Source: Dictyobacter arantiisoli (lineage in GTDB: Bacteria > Chloroflexota > Ktedonobacteria > Ktedonobacterales > Ktedonobacteraceae). Taken from it: DNA of 64,000 nucleotides. The DNA is taken from NCBI RefSeq assembly GCF_008326305.1, contig NZ_BIXY01000005.1, forward strand, positions 62,001 to 126,000, given 5' to 3'. Shown piece after piece: positions 45,488 to 53,712 of the stretch; position 1 is the first letter of the stretch; each line of letters begins with the position of its first letter. The notes under the pieces were generated by a model, which was given only the letters and a program-made list of their open reading frames with translations, searched no databases and was not told where the DNA came from. The translations under genes were made by a program, and so were the position numbers.

Positions 45488-46999
45488 ATGAAGAGCACAT
45501 GGATCTTGTTTCAGGCAGAAATAACGTCTATACGACATACCTTCAATGGGATAACGGCACTGGTTGGACTGCTGGTCATGCTGTTGGTTGGGACGGCGAT
45601 CAACATTGAGCTGACGCTCTGGTTTGCCCCTCATCTTGTCCTCTGGCTACACGCGCATTCAAGCGTGGGCGCACAGCATCTCTGGTCCTGTATCGGCATC
45701 TTCTGGCTGCTGCAATTCATCTTTACCATCATCAGCACAATCAATCGGTGGATAAGTGCAAAACAGTCTGCACTGCTCCTCCCACTCCCTCTCGGTCCTG
45801 CAACGCGCTTCCGTTCGCTGTATTTGATAACGTTCTTTATTGGGACGGGATCACGGATGGAGCTCTTTTTTCTGTTCCCGCTCCTGCTGCTAGCCTGGCA
45901 TGCATCGGGATGGTTCCTACTCGCGCTGACAGGTGCGGGAATAGTAACCTGGACTGGCATGATGGGAACGCTACTCTTCCTGGGCTACCTCTTCCCATCC
46001 CCACGTCTGTTCGCTGGTATCGCAGGGATAATCCTGCTAGCACTTGGTCTATGCTGGTTCTGGCTCGGACAGGCGCACATTTCATTCAGCTTACTGCTGA
46101 CACTTGCGCCACCATCGCCCATACTGGTCAGTTGTGTGTGTATCCTTCTCCTGGTTGGACTGCTTGGGCCGGGTGCGACCTGGTGCGGTCGCTTCTATGT
46201 CGCGGCATATCAACGGATTAGCAATCAGGCAAAGGGATATCAGGTGCGAACGCCCCGCTGGCTGAATGTGATCCTCTGGCGCGTGCTGGATAAGCAGCCA
46301 TTAGTCAGGGCGATGCTCTATAAAGGGATCCTCAATCAATTGCGCATCAAGCTCAATCTCGTACGCGCGCTCCCCTTGCTGATCAGCATCCCGCTCTTCT
46401 GGTTGTTCATCACTCAGAGGATCTTACCAGCTGCACTGCCGCCAACCTTCCTTCTGGTGACCTACAGCACGGGAGCTGGACTCTACACCTTCTTGGATGC
46501 CATCCCCAGCCCAATCGGTAGCGAGGGAATGCGCCTCCAATTCTACCTGACAACTCTTTTTAGCACGGCTGAGATACTCCGTGCGAAATTCACTGTCTAC
46601 CTGACATATATCTTGTCTGAGTGCCTGTTGCTTTGCCTCATCTGTGCCCTGGTCGTAGAGATGGACTGGCATACGATCCTCAGGGCACTCATTCTAACCG
46701 CTCTCCTCTCCATCGGGATGACCGCCCTCCTCGTTTGGGGAAGCACCTGGGATGAAGATCTTCATCTCCATGTAGAAGGAGAAATCCCCCTCCTCTTCCA
46801 TGAGCAAATGCCTTTTACGCCACGCCGTCTGGCCCTACTCGCGCTTTGTCTCCTGCTCTATGGCCTGGGAACCAGTCTTATCAAGGTATTTCCGTTTCCG
46901 TCTGCACTCCTCCTCCTGGCCGGCATTGATGCTTTTATGTTAAGCGTCACCTGGAAATTTAGCACCTCTTATCTGTTCCACCTGCTTAAGAGGGGCTAA
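45488..46999 (+). CDS. ABC-2 type exporter permease
   Basis: 503 residues with about ten hydrophobic segments (FNGITALVGLLVMLLVGTAI, LLVGLLGPGA, LALLALCLLLYGLGTS among them) in an almost continuous membrane pattern; the central loop (LNVILWRVLDKQPLVRAMLY) is cytoplasmic and basic. No typical ABC-2 signature beyond topology, but it immediately follows the ATPase (1 base after its stop), so the two form the transporter. Ends with a short basic tail. Confidence 0.85.
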   Translation: MKSTWILFQAEITSIRHTFNGITALVGLLVMLLVGTAINIELTLWFAPHLVLWLHAHSSVGAQHLWSCIGIFWLLQFIFTIISTINRWISAKQSALLLPLPLGPATRFRSLYLITFFIGTGSRMELFFLFPLLLLAWHASGWFLLALTGAGIVTWTGMMGTLLFLGYLFPSPRLFAGIAGIILLALGLCWFWLGQAHISFSLLLTLAPPSPILVSCVCILLLVGLLGPGATWCGRFYVAAYQRISNQAKGYQVRTPRWLNVILWRVLDKQPLVRAMLYKGILNQLRIKLNLVRALPLLISIPLFWLFITQRILPAALPPTFLLVTYSTGAGLYTFLDAIPSPIGSEGMRLQFYLTTLFSTAEILRAKFTVYLTYILSECLLLCLICALVVEMDWHTILRALILTALLSIGMTALLVWGSTWDEDLHLHVEGEIPLLFHEQMPFTPRRLALLALCLLLYGLGTSLIKVFPFPSALLLLAGIDAFMLSVTWKFSTSYLFHLLKRG

Positions 47000-47180
47000 C
47001 AATCTTATGAAAGGAACTGAGAAAACCTGTCACTATTCACATTTAACCTGCTAAACATCTACGCACCATTGCCCATTCTTTATTCCCTGCGCTTTCTGCT
47101 TCTTTTTCTAACTGTCCGATCAGTTCTTTGAGCACGACAAGCCCTTGCAAAACTCCTGCTTGTCCACTGCGAAACTGCTC

Positions 47181-47732
47181 ATGTCGGTGAATGCTTATAG
47201 ACCCCAAAGAATTGCTCTCAGATATACCGATCCAACAGCACCTCCCAAAGATTGGCGCGAAGGAAGATGCCTACAAGCCTGGCAACTGCGTGAGCAAGGA
47301 TGGAAACAGAAAGACATTGCGGCAGCACTTGGTGTGACCGCGGGGGCAGTGAGCCAGTAGTTCAAGAAAGCCAAGGAGCAGGGAGTTGAGGTCTTACGGC
47401 ATCAACCACCTCCTGGGGCTCAGCCAAAACTGAATCCGCAACAACGGGCGCTGTTGCCGGCATTGCTGGCGAAAGGAGCCGAAGCATTCGGCTTTCGAGG
47501 ACAGATCTGGACCGCGGAGCGTGCCGCCCAGATGATCCAGAAACAGTTTGGAGTCAACTATCATCCGGCCCATTGTAGTCATCTCCTTCGCGCTATCAAG
47601 TACAGTCAGCAAAAGCCCATCCAGAAGGCCACCCAGCGCGATGAGGCCGCGATCCAGAGGTGGAAAGATGAGCACATACCAGCGTTAAAAAAAGCGCGCC
47701 CGGCTGGAATTTGTCCCACTGGGAGGACTTGA
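47181..47732 (+). pseudogene. IS630-family transposase, truncated and interrupted
   Basis: N-terminal half of an IS630-type transposase: DWREGRCLQAWQLREQGWKQ, the helix-turn-helix KDIAAALGVTAGAVSQ, then after an in-frame TAG (47358-47360, where the family has Trp) FKKAKEQGVEVLRHQPPP, GAEAFGFRGQIWTAERAAQM, FGVNYHPAHCSHLLRAIKYS and QRDEAAIQRWKDEHIPALKK. Homology stops at about 47700, so the DDE catalytic half is deleted. No terminal repeats were identified. It abuts ispE. Confidence 0.85.
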
Positions 47733-47734
47733 GC

Positions 47735-47763
47735 TTGACAAGTTGTTGTTTTCTAGGCACAAT
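47735..47763 (+). promoter_or_regulatory. Promoter candidate at the ispE start
   Basis: TTGACA (47735-47740), 17-base spacer, CACAAT (47758-47763). The predicted transcription start falls at about 47770, on the A of the ispE ATG. Confidence 0.4.
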
Positions 47764-47769
47764 GCACGC

Positions 47770-48702
47770 ATGAGTCAATCACAGCATGCTACACAACACA
47801 ACTTTACTTCTGGCAATGTGTGTTTTGTCCAGTCGTATGCAAAAATCAATCTGACCCTGGATGTACTGGGGAAGCGACCAGATGGCTATCATGAACTCGC
47901 GACACTCATGCAAACCATTGATCTCTACGATACAATCTGTCTCTCGCGGATAGATGAGGATCGTGTGGATATGGTTTGTAATGTGCCAGAGCTAAGCAAT
48001 GAGAACAATCTGGTGATCCATGCTGCACAGGCGATCCGTCAGAAACTGGGCTTGCGGCAAGGGCTCGCAATTGAGCTTCATAAGCGCATACCAGTTGCGG
48101 CCGGATTGGGTGGCGGCAGCAGTAATGCCGCCGCCGTCCTACAGGCGCTACAACAATGGTGGCAATTACCACTCTCCCAGGATGATCTCTGGCAGATGGC
48201 TGCTGATCTGGGTTCGGACGTTCCTTTTTTTCTCACCGGCGGTCTGGCCCTCTGCGAGGGGCGCGGCGAGAAAATTGTGCCACAGGTAGCAAATTTGCCG
48301 GAGGCCTGGCGCTGGCTGTTGCTGGTTAAGCCAGCCATTGGAGTTTCTACCGCCACAGTCTTTCGGCAGTTAACCGCCAGCGATTATAGCACTGGGTCCT
48401 GGAGTCGCGCAGTTCAGGCTGCACTGCAAAATCAGCAACCCTTGTTTTCGTCGGATCTACACAATTGTCTGGAACGCGGAGTGTTGGAACAATATGCCGA
48501 GGTGGCACAGGCGCGAGCAGCGGTGCTTCATGCGGGCGCATCAAACGTACGGCTTTCTGGCAGCGGACCCTCGCTCTTTTCATTTTTCCCGACCCTGACT
48601 GAGGCCGCCCTTGTCCAGCATCAACTCCAAACACAAGGCTATGAGGTCTATCTAACTCGCGCCCTTACTACCGATGGCTCGCCGATTCATTTCTTTCACT
48701 AA
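47770..48702 (+). CDS. ispE: 4-diphosphocytidyl-2-C-methyl-D-erythritol kinase
   Basis: 310 residues of the GHMP kinase family; phosphorylates CDP-ME in the MEP pathway between IspD and IspF. Motifs: SYAKINLTLDVLGKRPDGYH, the ATP loop PVAAGLGGGSSNAAAVLQAL, LGSDVPFFLTGG and the C-terminal VRLSGSGPSLFSFF. ATG 47770 is the family-like start, although the frame is open back to TTG 47743; there is no strong ribosome site, and transcription may begin at the ATG itself. The first 20 residues before SYAKIN are an extra Gln/His-rich leader. Confidence 0.95.
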   Translation: MSQSQHATQHNFTSGNVCFVQSYAKINLTLDVLGKRPDGYHELATLMQTIDLYDTICLSRIDEDRVDMVCNVPELSNENNLVIHAAQAIRQKLGLRQGLAIELHKRIPVAAGLGGGSSNAAAVLQALQQWWQLPLSQDDLWQMAADLGSDVPFFLTGGLALCEGRGEKIVPQVANLPEAWRWLLLVKPAIGVSTATVFRQLTASDYSTGSWSRAVQAALQNQQPLFSSDLHNCLERGVLEQYAEVAQARAAVLHAGASNVRLSGSGPSLFSFFPTLTEAALVQHQLQTQGYEVYLTRALTTDGSPIHFFH

Positions 48703-48726
48703 CAATCAAGGAGGATATATTCCATT

Positions 48727-48888
48727 ATGGCAGAGCAATACTATTGTGTGAAATGTCGCACCAAACAAGAGTTAAAAGATGCCCAGCAGGTTACCATGAA
48801 AAACGGCAAACCCGCACTGAAGGGTCAGTGCAGCGTATGTGGTACTACCGTCAATGCTATCATGAGCACCAAAAAACCTCAGGCATAA
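48727..48888 (+). CDS. DUF5679-like small zinc-ribbon protein
   Basis: 53 residues (ATG 48727 to TAA 48888), starting MAEQYYCVKCRTKQELKDAQ. Two CxxC pairs (C7-x2-C10 and C35-x2-C38, the latter in GQCSVCGTTV) form a zinc ribbon, with a Gly/Lys hairpin between (MKNGKPALKG). Such short zinc-ribbon proteins often accompany nucleic-acid-binding roles, but the function is unknown. A strong AAGGAGG (48709-48715) lies upstream. It is 24 bases downstream of ispE and followed by a terminator, so it ends the ispE unit. Confidence 0.85.
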   Translation: MAEQYYCVKCRTKQELKDAQQVTMKNGKPALKGQCSVCGTTVNAIMSTKKPQA

Positions 48889-48909
48889 CCCAAACGCCAG
48901 CAGCTCTAC

Positions 48910-48950
48910 AAGGACAAATGCAAACTTTATAGTTTGCATTTGTCCTTTTT
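48910..48950 (+). terminator. Terminator after the small zinc-ribbon gene
   Basis: Seventeen-base arms 48910-48926 and 48931-48947 pair perfectly around TTAT, followed by a T-run to 48950. Confidence 0.9.
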
Positions 48951-48981
48951 GCATTCCTTCCGTCTTTACATGTGGGATGTT

Positions 48982-49010
48982 TTGACAGCTGAAAGAATAT
49001 ATTCTATAGA
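48982..49010 (+). promoter_or_regulatory. Promoter of the kinase-WD40 gene
   Basis: TTGACA (48982-48987), 17-base spacer, TATAGA (49005-49010). A 12-base palindrome AGAATATATTCT (48994-49005) abuts the -10, with a second AGATATATTCT half-copy 13 bases on. Confidence 0.65.
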
Positions 49011-49051
49011 TATATTCTAAATACTGTACTTTTTGTGAGAAGGAACCGCTC

Positions 49052-51037
49052 GTGCTTCCATCAGAACTGTTTTGCGCTAACTGTGGGGCCGTGAATAATC
49101 CACAGGATCGCGATTGCTTCGCCTGTCAGCAACCGCTACACCAGACAACCGCTGCCAATGAACCACAGCATACTGCTCTCTTACGTCAACGTTACCGCAT
49201 CCTTGAACGCCTGGGGCAGGGAGGCATGGGATCGGTCTATAAAGCAGAAGATACAGAGCTAGGCAACCGTCTGGTCGCCATCAAAGAGCTGCTTCAGAAG
49301 GGTCTCAATCAACAGGAGTCACAGGAGGCTGAGAAATCGTTTAAACGTGAAGCATTACTGCTAGCAGGTTTGATGCATGCAAATATGCCACGCATCTATG
49401 ATAATTTTTCAGAGGCCGGGCGCTGGTATCTGGTGATGGATTTTATTGAGGGTCAGACGCTGGAAGAATATCTCACCAGTAAGGGTGGTAAGTTGCCATG
49501 GTCAGAGGTCTATGAGATCGCCATACAACTGTGTACGGTACTCCATTATCTCCATACGCGCCCAACGCCAATTATTTTCCGAGACCTCAAGCCGCTCAAT
49601 ATCATGTTGACGCCCAATCGACAGATCTATCTAATCGATTTTGGTATTGCCCGACAATTCAAGCCGGGGCAGTCACACGATACCATCGCTTTTGGTTCAC
49701 CTGGTTATGCCGCGCCAGAACAATATGGCAAGGCTCAGACAGGTCCCAGCGCAGATATCTATAGTCTGGGAGCAATGCTCCACCAAATGCTCACCGGTAT
49801 TGATCCATCGACGGCTCCCTTTGCATTTGGTCCAGTAGTTGGTGCCGCACCGGATTTGCAAAATCTCCTCAATCAAATGCTCAACTTGAATGCCAGCCAG
49901 CGCATCTCAGATGCCGGGGTAGTCAAACAACGCCTCCAGGAAATCAATACAACACAGCCAATAGCCCAAAACAGCTATACTACACCTGTAAACGCACCTA
50001 TCTACATCCCCATAACTCAAGCAAATGCATTACCAGTACCTCAGACCATACAGAATATAGCCACACCAGCTCCTGCATTAAATCCGACGATTAATCCCAA
50101 TATAATATCGACGCCACCTCGCTCCACGACACAAGGCGAGCTGGTCTATTTATATCCAGGGCATACATCTATCGTGACAGCAATAGCATGGTCTCCCTAT
50201 GGCAAGCAGATCGCATCAGCCGCGCATGAGAAGGCAGTTCACGTCTGGGAGGTTGCTACAGGACAGCTTGAACAGCTCTATACAGGAAATGTGGAGAATT
50301 GGAAAGCCAGAAGCATTGAAGCCCTGGCATGGTCGCCTACGGGCAAACTGATCGCTTCGGCCAGCAACGAAGGCATCATCCAGGTCTGGCAGGTAAACCC
50401 ACTTTTGACAAAAATCAGCTATGACCACCATAAAGGAAAGGTGAGCGCACTAGCGTGGTCACCAGATGGTAGATTGCTTGCTTCCGCGAGTCAACAGACA
50501 CTTCAGATCTGGCAAGCAATTGATGGGCAGATAATACTTGAGCAGACGGTTGACTTCGGGATGGTCACCTCTCTGGCCTGGTCGCCAGATGGTTCGTTGC
50601 TGGCGGTCGGCTATCAGGAGGCCGTAGCGCAAATCTTCTCTTTTGATCTTCAGGATACAAAAATGGGACATAAGCTGATGTATCGAGGTCATCATGGCGC
50701 ACTGAGCAAAGTGCTCTGGTCACCCGATGGTTCACAGATCGCCTCAGGGAGCAGCGATAAAACGATCCAGATCTGGGATGCAGAGACTGGTGAGCGTGTG
50801 TCCACATATGCGGGCCATAGTGGACCCATCTATGCGCTGGACTGGTCGCCAACAGGAGATCTAATCATTTCAGCCAGCGCCGATGGTACGATGCAAATCT
50901 GGGATGCACAGGACGGTCAATGGCTCTATACCCATCCCAGCCGCAATCCGAATGTGTTTGCGGTTGCCTGGTCGCCGGATGGCAAATATATCGCATCGGG
51001 GGCACATAGCAAGGTACGCGTCTGGTGGGCTTCCTGA
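49052..51037 (+). CDS. Zinc-ribbon Ser/Thr protein kinase with C-terminal WD40 propeller
   Basis: 661 residues in three parts. Residues 8-25 form a zinc ribbon (C8-x2-C11, C22-x2-C25). The kinase domain spans about 48-305: Gly loop LGQGGMGSVYKAED, Lys in VAIKEL, catalytic loop FRDLKPLNIML (D178; the usual His is Phe), DFG at 196-198. After a Pro/Ala/Thr linker, seven WD40 repeats (about 365-661; e.g. AIAWSPYGKQIASAAHEKAV, DKTIQIWDAETG) make a propeller. No membrane helix. GTG 49052 has AAGGA upstream. Likely a cytosolic signalling scaffold; the ligand is unknown. Confidence 0.92.
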   Translation: MLPSELFCANCGAVNNPQDRDCFACQQPLHQTTAANEPQHTALLRQRYRILERLGQGGMGSVYKAEDTELGNRLVAIKELLQKGLNQQESQEAEKSFKREALLLAGLMHANMPRIYDNFSEAGRWYLVMDFIEGQTLEEYLTSKGGKLPWSEVYEIAIQLCTVLHYLHTRPTPIIFRDLKPLNIMLTPNRQIYLIDFGIARQFKPGQSHDTIAFGSPGYAAPEQYGKAQTGPSADIYSLGAMLHQMLTGIDPSTAPFAFGPVVGAAPDLQNLLNQMLNLNASQRISDAGVVKQRLQEINTTQPIAQNSYTTPVNAPIYIPITQANALPVPQTIQNIATPAPALNPTINPNIISTPPRSTTQGELVYLYPGHTSIVTAIAWSPYGKQIASAAHEKAVHVWEVATGQLEQLYTGNVENWKARSIEALAWSPTGKLIASASNEGIIQVWQVNPLLTKISYDHHKGKVSALAWSPDGRLLASASQQTLQIWQAIDGQIILEQTVDFGMVTSLAWSPDGSLLAVGYQEAVAQIFSFDLQDTKMGHKLMYRGHHGALSKVLWSPDGSQIASGSSDKTIQIWDAETGERVSTYAGHSGPIYALDWSPTGDLIISASADGTMQIWDAQDGQWLYTHPSRNPNVFAVAWSPDGKYIASGAHSKVRVWWAS

Positions 51038-51215
51038 ACTGACGAGAGGCACTACTCCTATGTGGCTCGACGCTGTGGGTGGGCTTTGCTATAATTAAGA
51101 TGCTCTTAATACGTTTATTCGTAGTAAGCTTCTCCATCTGTAGCAAGCATACCCACTACCAGAGAAAGAGAGGATTAGGGCTCTGCGTCAACAATTAATC
51201 ACCACACTCTGTACC

Positions 51216-52373
51216 TTGCTGCGCCTGCCGTTCGCGCTACAGAATGCTCTACGACAGCCGCAGATCAAGCGCGTCAAGGATAATCCGCGCTCGATTATGC
51301 TGATTAAGCCTTGCTGTATTGGCGATCTGATTATGACAACTCCATTGCTGGAAGTGCTCAGACAGAATTACCCGACAGCACGTATTACCTTTGTCACAGG
51401 CACATGGTCAAAAGCCATTGCGGAACATCATCCCGCGGTCGATGAAATTATTAATTGTGGCAGCATTGGTATTCCTGGTCGCTACACAATCAAAGAATAT
51501 GTAAAACTGGCGCGTCAGCTACGCCAGTCTCATTTTGATCTGGCCTTTGTGCTGGATCGCTCGCCGATGCTGACATTACTACCCTGGCTGGCAGGAATTA
51601 CACGGCGCGTTGGTCCTGATAGCCTGGGACGTGGCTTTTCGCTAACGGATCGCGTGCCCGTGTCAACTGATCCCACCCATTTACAACATCAGGCTGAGAT
51701 TTATTTAGATCTGGTCCGGGCGTTAGATTTAAAGGTTGATCATCCGCGCATGCGCTTTGTGACGACCCCTGCTGAACAGCAGTCGATATATCCAGCCTCT
51801 ACCACTACTCGACAGGTTGTGGTCTTTCCAGGAGGCGGCAGTAATCCAGGTATGGATTTAACGGCGAAGCGTTGGCCGTTAGAGCGCTATCGTGCTCTAA
51901 CGGCGCGGCTGGTTAATGAGTTGGGATTACAAGTACTGTTGATTGGTGGCGAGAGCGATAAAGCCTTGAATCAACAGTTGCTAGACGGTTTAGAGGTGCC
52001 AGCGGGATTGGTCGTGAACCTGGCTGGCAAAACCAGCTTTGGAGAGTCAGCAGCCCAGATTGAAGCTTGCGCGCTATTTATCGGCAATGATAGTAGTCCC
52101 ATGCATCTGGCGGCGGCGGTCGGCACACCGGTCCTTGCCATCTTCGGTCCCACCAGTCCAACCGAGTATGGTCCCTATCCCCTGGATGATCCGCAGCATA
52201 TCGCGCTCTGGCGCCATCCAACCGAACAGCCCTGCTTCTTCCTGGGCAAGATGCAGGCGTGCGAGCATTGTACCTGTATGCAATCAGTCACGGTCGATGA
52301 GGTCTGGCAGGCGGCCCTGCGCCTACTGAAATATCCTCAGCCACAGGCTGCCAGCCCGGAGGTACGCCCATGA
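51216..52373 (+). CDS. Family-9 glycosyltransferase (heptosyltransferase-like), copy 1
   Basis: 385 residues from TTG 51216; ADP-heptose:LPS heptosyltransferase fold. N-terminal acceptor domain IMLIKPCCIGDLIMTTPLLE, Rossmann donor domain with GGSNPGMDLTAKRWPLERY and GNDSSPMHLAAAVGTP. GT9 enzymes add heptose or related sugars to surface glycans. The start is uncertain: the frame stays open upstream, and a plausible N-terminus (LRQQLITTLCTLLRLP) would begin at CTG 51183, nine bases after GAGAGG. The stop overlaps the next gene by four bases. Confidence 0.9.
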   Translation: MLRLPFALQNALRQPQIKRVKDNPRSIMLIKPCCIGDLIMTTPLLEVLRQNYPTARITFVTGTWSKAIAEHHPAVDEIINCGSIGIPGRYTIKEYVKLARQLRQSHFDLAFVLDRSPMLTLLPWLAGITRRVGPDSLGRGFSLTDRVPVSTDPTHLQHQAEIYLDLVRALDLKVDHPRMRFVTTPAEQQSIYPASTTTRQVVVFPGGGSNPGMDLTAKRWPLERYRALTARLVNELGLQVLLIGGESDKALNQQLLDGLEVPAGLVVNLAGKTSFGESAAQIEACALFIGNDSSPMHLAAAVGTPVLAIFGPTSPTEYGPYPLDDPQHIALWRHPTEQPCFFLGKMQACEHCTCMQSVTVDEVWQAALRLLKYPQPQAASPEVRP

Positions 52374-53593
52374 AGCAGGAGTTCCGTTCAGCGATCCTCT
52401 CTTTCGTACACCTGTATGGTGCGGCTCAGGCCAAACGTGCCAGTCAGAAGCAGGGGCAACTTTCACACGCGCCACGTATTCTATTGGTGCGACCGGATCA
52501 TCTAGGCGATCTGATACTGGTCACACCTATCTTGCAGGCGCTAAAAGAGGCTATGCCAGAGGCCCGGATTACTATGATGGTCGGTCCCTGGTCCAGTGAG
52601 ATTGTGACCCGTCATCCAGCGGTGGATCAAGTGATTACCTGTGCCTTTCCTGGCTTTCAGCGCGCGCCACAGAAAGCACTCGATCCGTACAAATTGCTCT
52701 TCAAGACGGCACGCCAGTTAAAACAGGAACAGTATGATTATGATCTGGCGCTTAACTTACGACCCGATTTCTGGTGGGGCGCTGCTTTGCTCTACTTAGC
52801 AGCCATCCCCCAACGCATCGGTTTCGCAACAGAATTTACCACACGCTTCCTGACTCAGGCATTGCCAACTCATCCAACTGAACATGCCACTCTCTCTAAT
52901 CTGCGCCTGGCAAATGCGGGCATCCAGGCTTTCGGTCATCCAGCGCTGCCAGAACCCTATACGCCAGCGCGCTATCCACTCTATTTCAAACCCCTCGCGG
53001 ACGAAGTAGCCTGGATCACTGAGCGCTTACAGGAGGCTGGTATAGCGGATAACGCTCCGCTGGCAGTAATCCATGCGGGAACCGGGGGAGCAGTGAAGCT
53101 ATGGCGTACCACTGGCTGGTCGCATATCGCGACTGTGTTGGGAACCGACACGCTTTTACCTGCGGCGGCGCATGTAGTATTAACCGGAAGTAAATCCGAA
53201 CGGGCAATGCTGGATGAGATTGCGAAACAGATTGAGCAGCCAACGCTGATACTATCCGAGATGACAGTGGGACAACTGGCAGCCTTGCTGGCACGTGCTG
53301 ATCTGGTTTTGGGCGTTGATAATGGACCACTACATATCGCAGCCGCCCAGGATACACCATCACTGCGTCTGTTTGGTCCGACCGATCCAAAGATATTTGG
53401 CCCCTGGGGTGCGCCTGAGCGGCACAAGGTAGTGGCCTCGACCCATCGTTGCGCCAGTTGTCCTATGATCCCCTGTGGGCGCTTAGATTTCACGCCTGAA
53501 GAGTTGCCAGAGCATCCATGTGTGCGATTGATCGAAGATCAACAGGTGGAACAAGCGATACAAACGCTGGTGCATGTGCGCCCGCACCATTAA
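52370..53593 (+). CDS. Family-9 glycosyltransferase, copy 2
   Basis: 407 residues; same family as its neighbours: RILLVRPDHLGDLILVTPIL, ITMMVGPWSSEIVTRHPAVD, LALNLRPDFWWGAALLYL and the donor-binding GVDNGPLHIAAAQDTP. It begins ATG inside the ATGA overlap with copy 1, so the two are translationally coupled. C-terminal Cys-rich block CASCPMIPCG may bind metal. Cytoplasmic, membrane-associated glycan assembly is the inferred role. Confidence 0.92.
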   Translation: MKQEFRSAILSFVHLYGAAQAKRASQKQGQLSHAPRILLVRPDHLGDLILVTPILQALKEAMPEARITMMVGPWSSEIVTRHPAVDQVITCAFPGFQRAPQKALDPYKLLFKTARQLKQEQYDYDLALNLRPDFWWGAALLYLAAIPQRIGFATEFTTRFLTQALPTHPTEHATLSNLRLANAGIQAFGHPALPEPYTPARYPLYFKPLADEVAWITERLQEAGIADNAPLAVIHAGTGGAVKLWRTTGWSHIATVLGTDTLLPAAAHVVLTGSKSERAMLDEIAKQIEQPTLILSEMTVGQLAALLARADLVLGVDNGPLHIAAAQDTPSLRLFGPTDPKIFGPWGAPERHKVVASTHRCASCPMIPCGRLDFTPEELPEHPCVRLIEDQQVEQAIQTLVHVRPHH

Positions 53594-53635
53594 TCTGGGT
53601 GTACACGAGAGTAGGCGGACATAATTACCGATGCG

Positions 53636-53664
53636 TTGCATGTTCAAGTTTGCTCTCCTATAAT
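53636..53664 (+). promoter_or_regulatory. Promoter upstream of glycosyltransferase copy 3
   Basis: TTGCAT (53636-53641), 17-base spacer, TATAAT (53659-53664), with start codon at 53713. Confidence 0.65.
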
Positions 53665-53712
53665 AACAGAAAGTTGCCTTCGATTTTTTGATGGCATATT
53701 CAGGATTATGTT

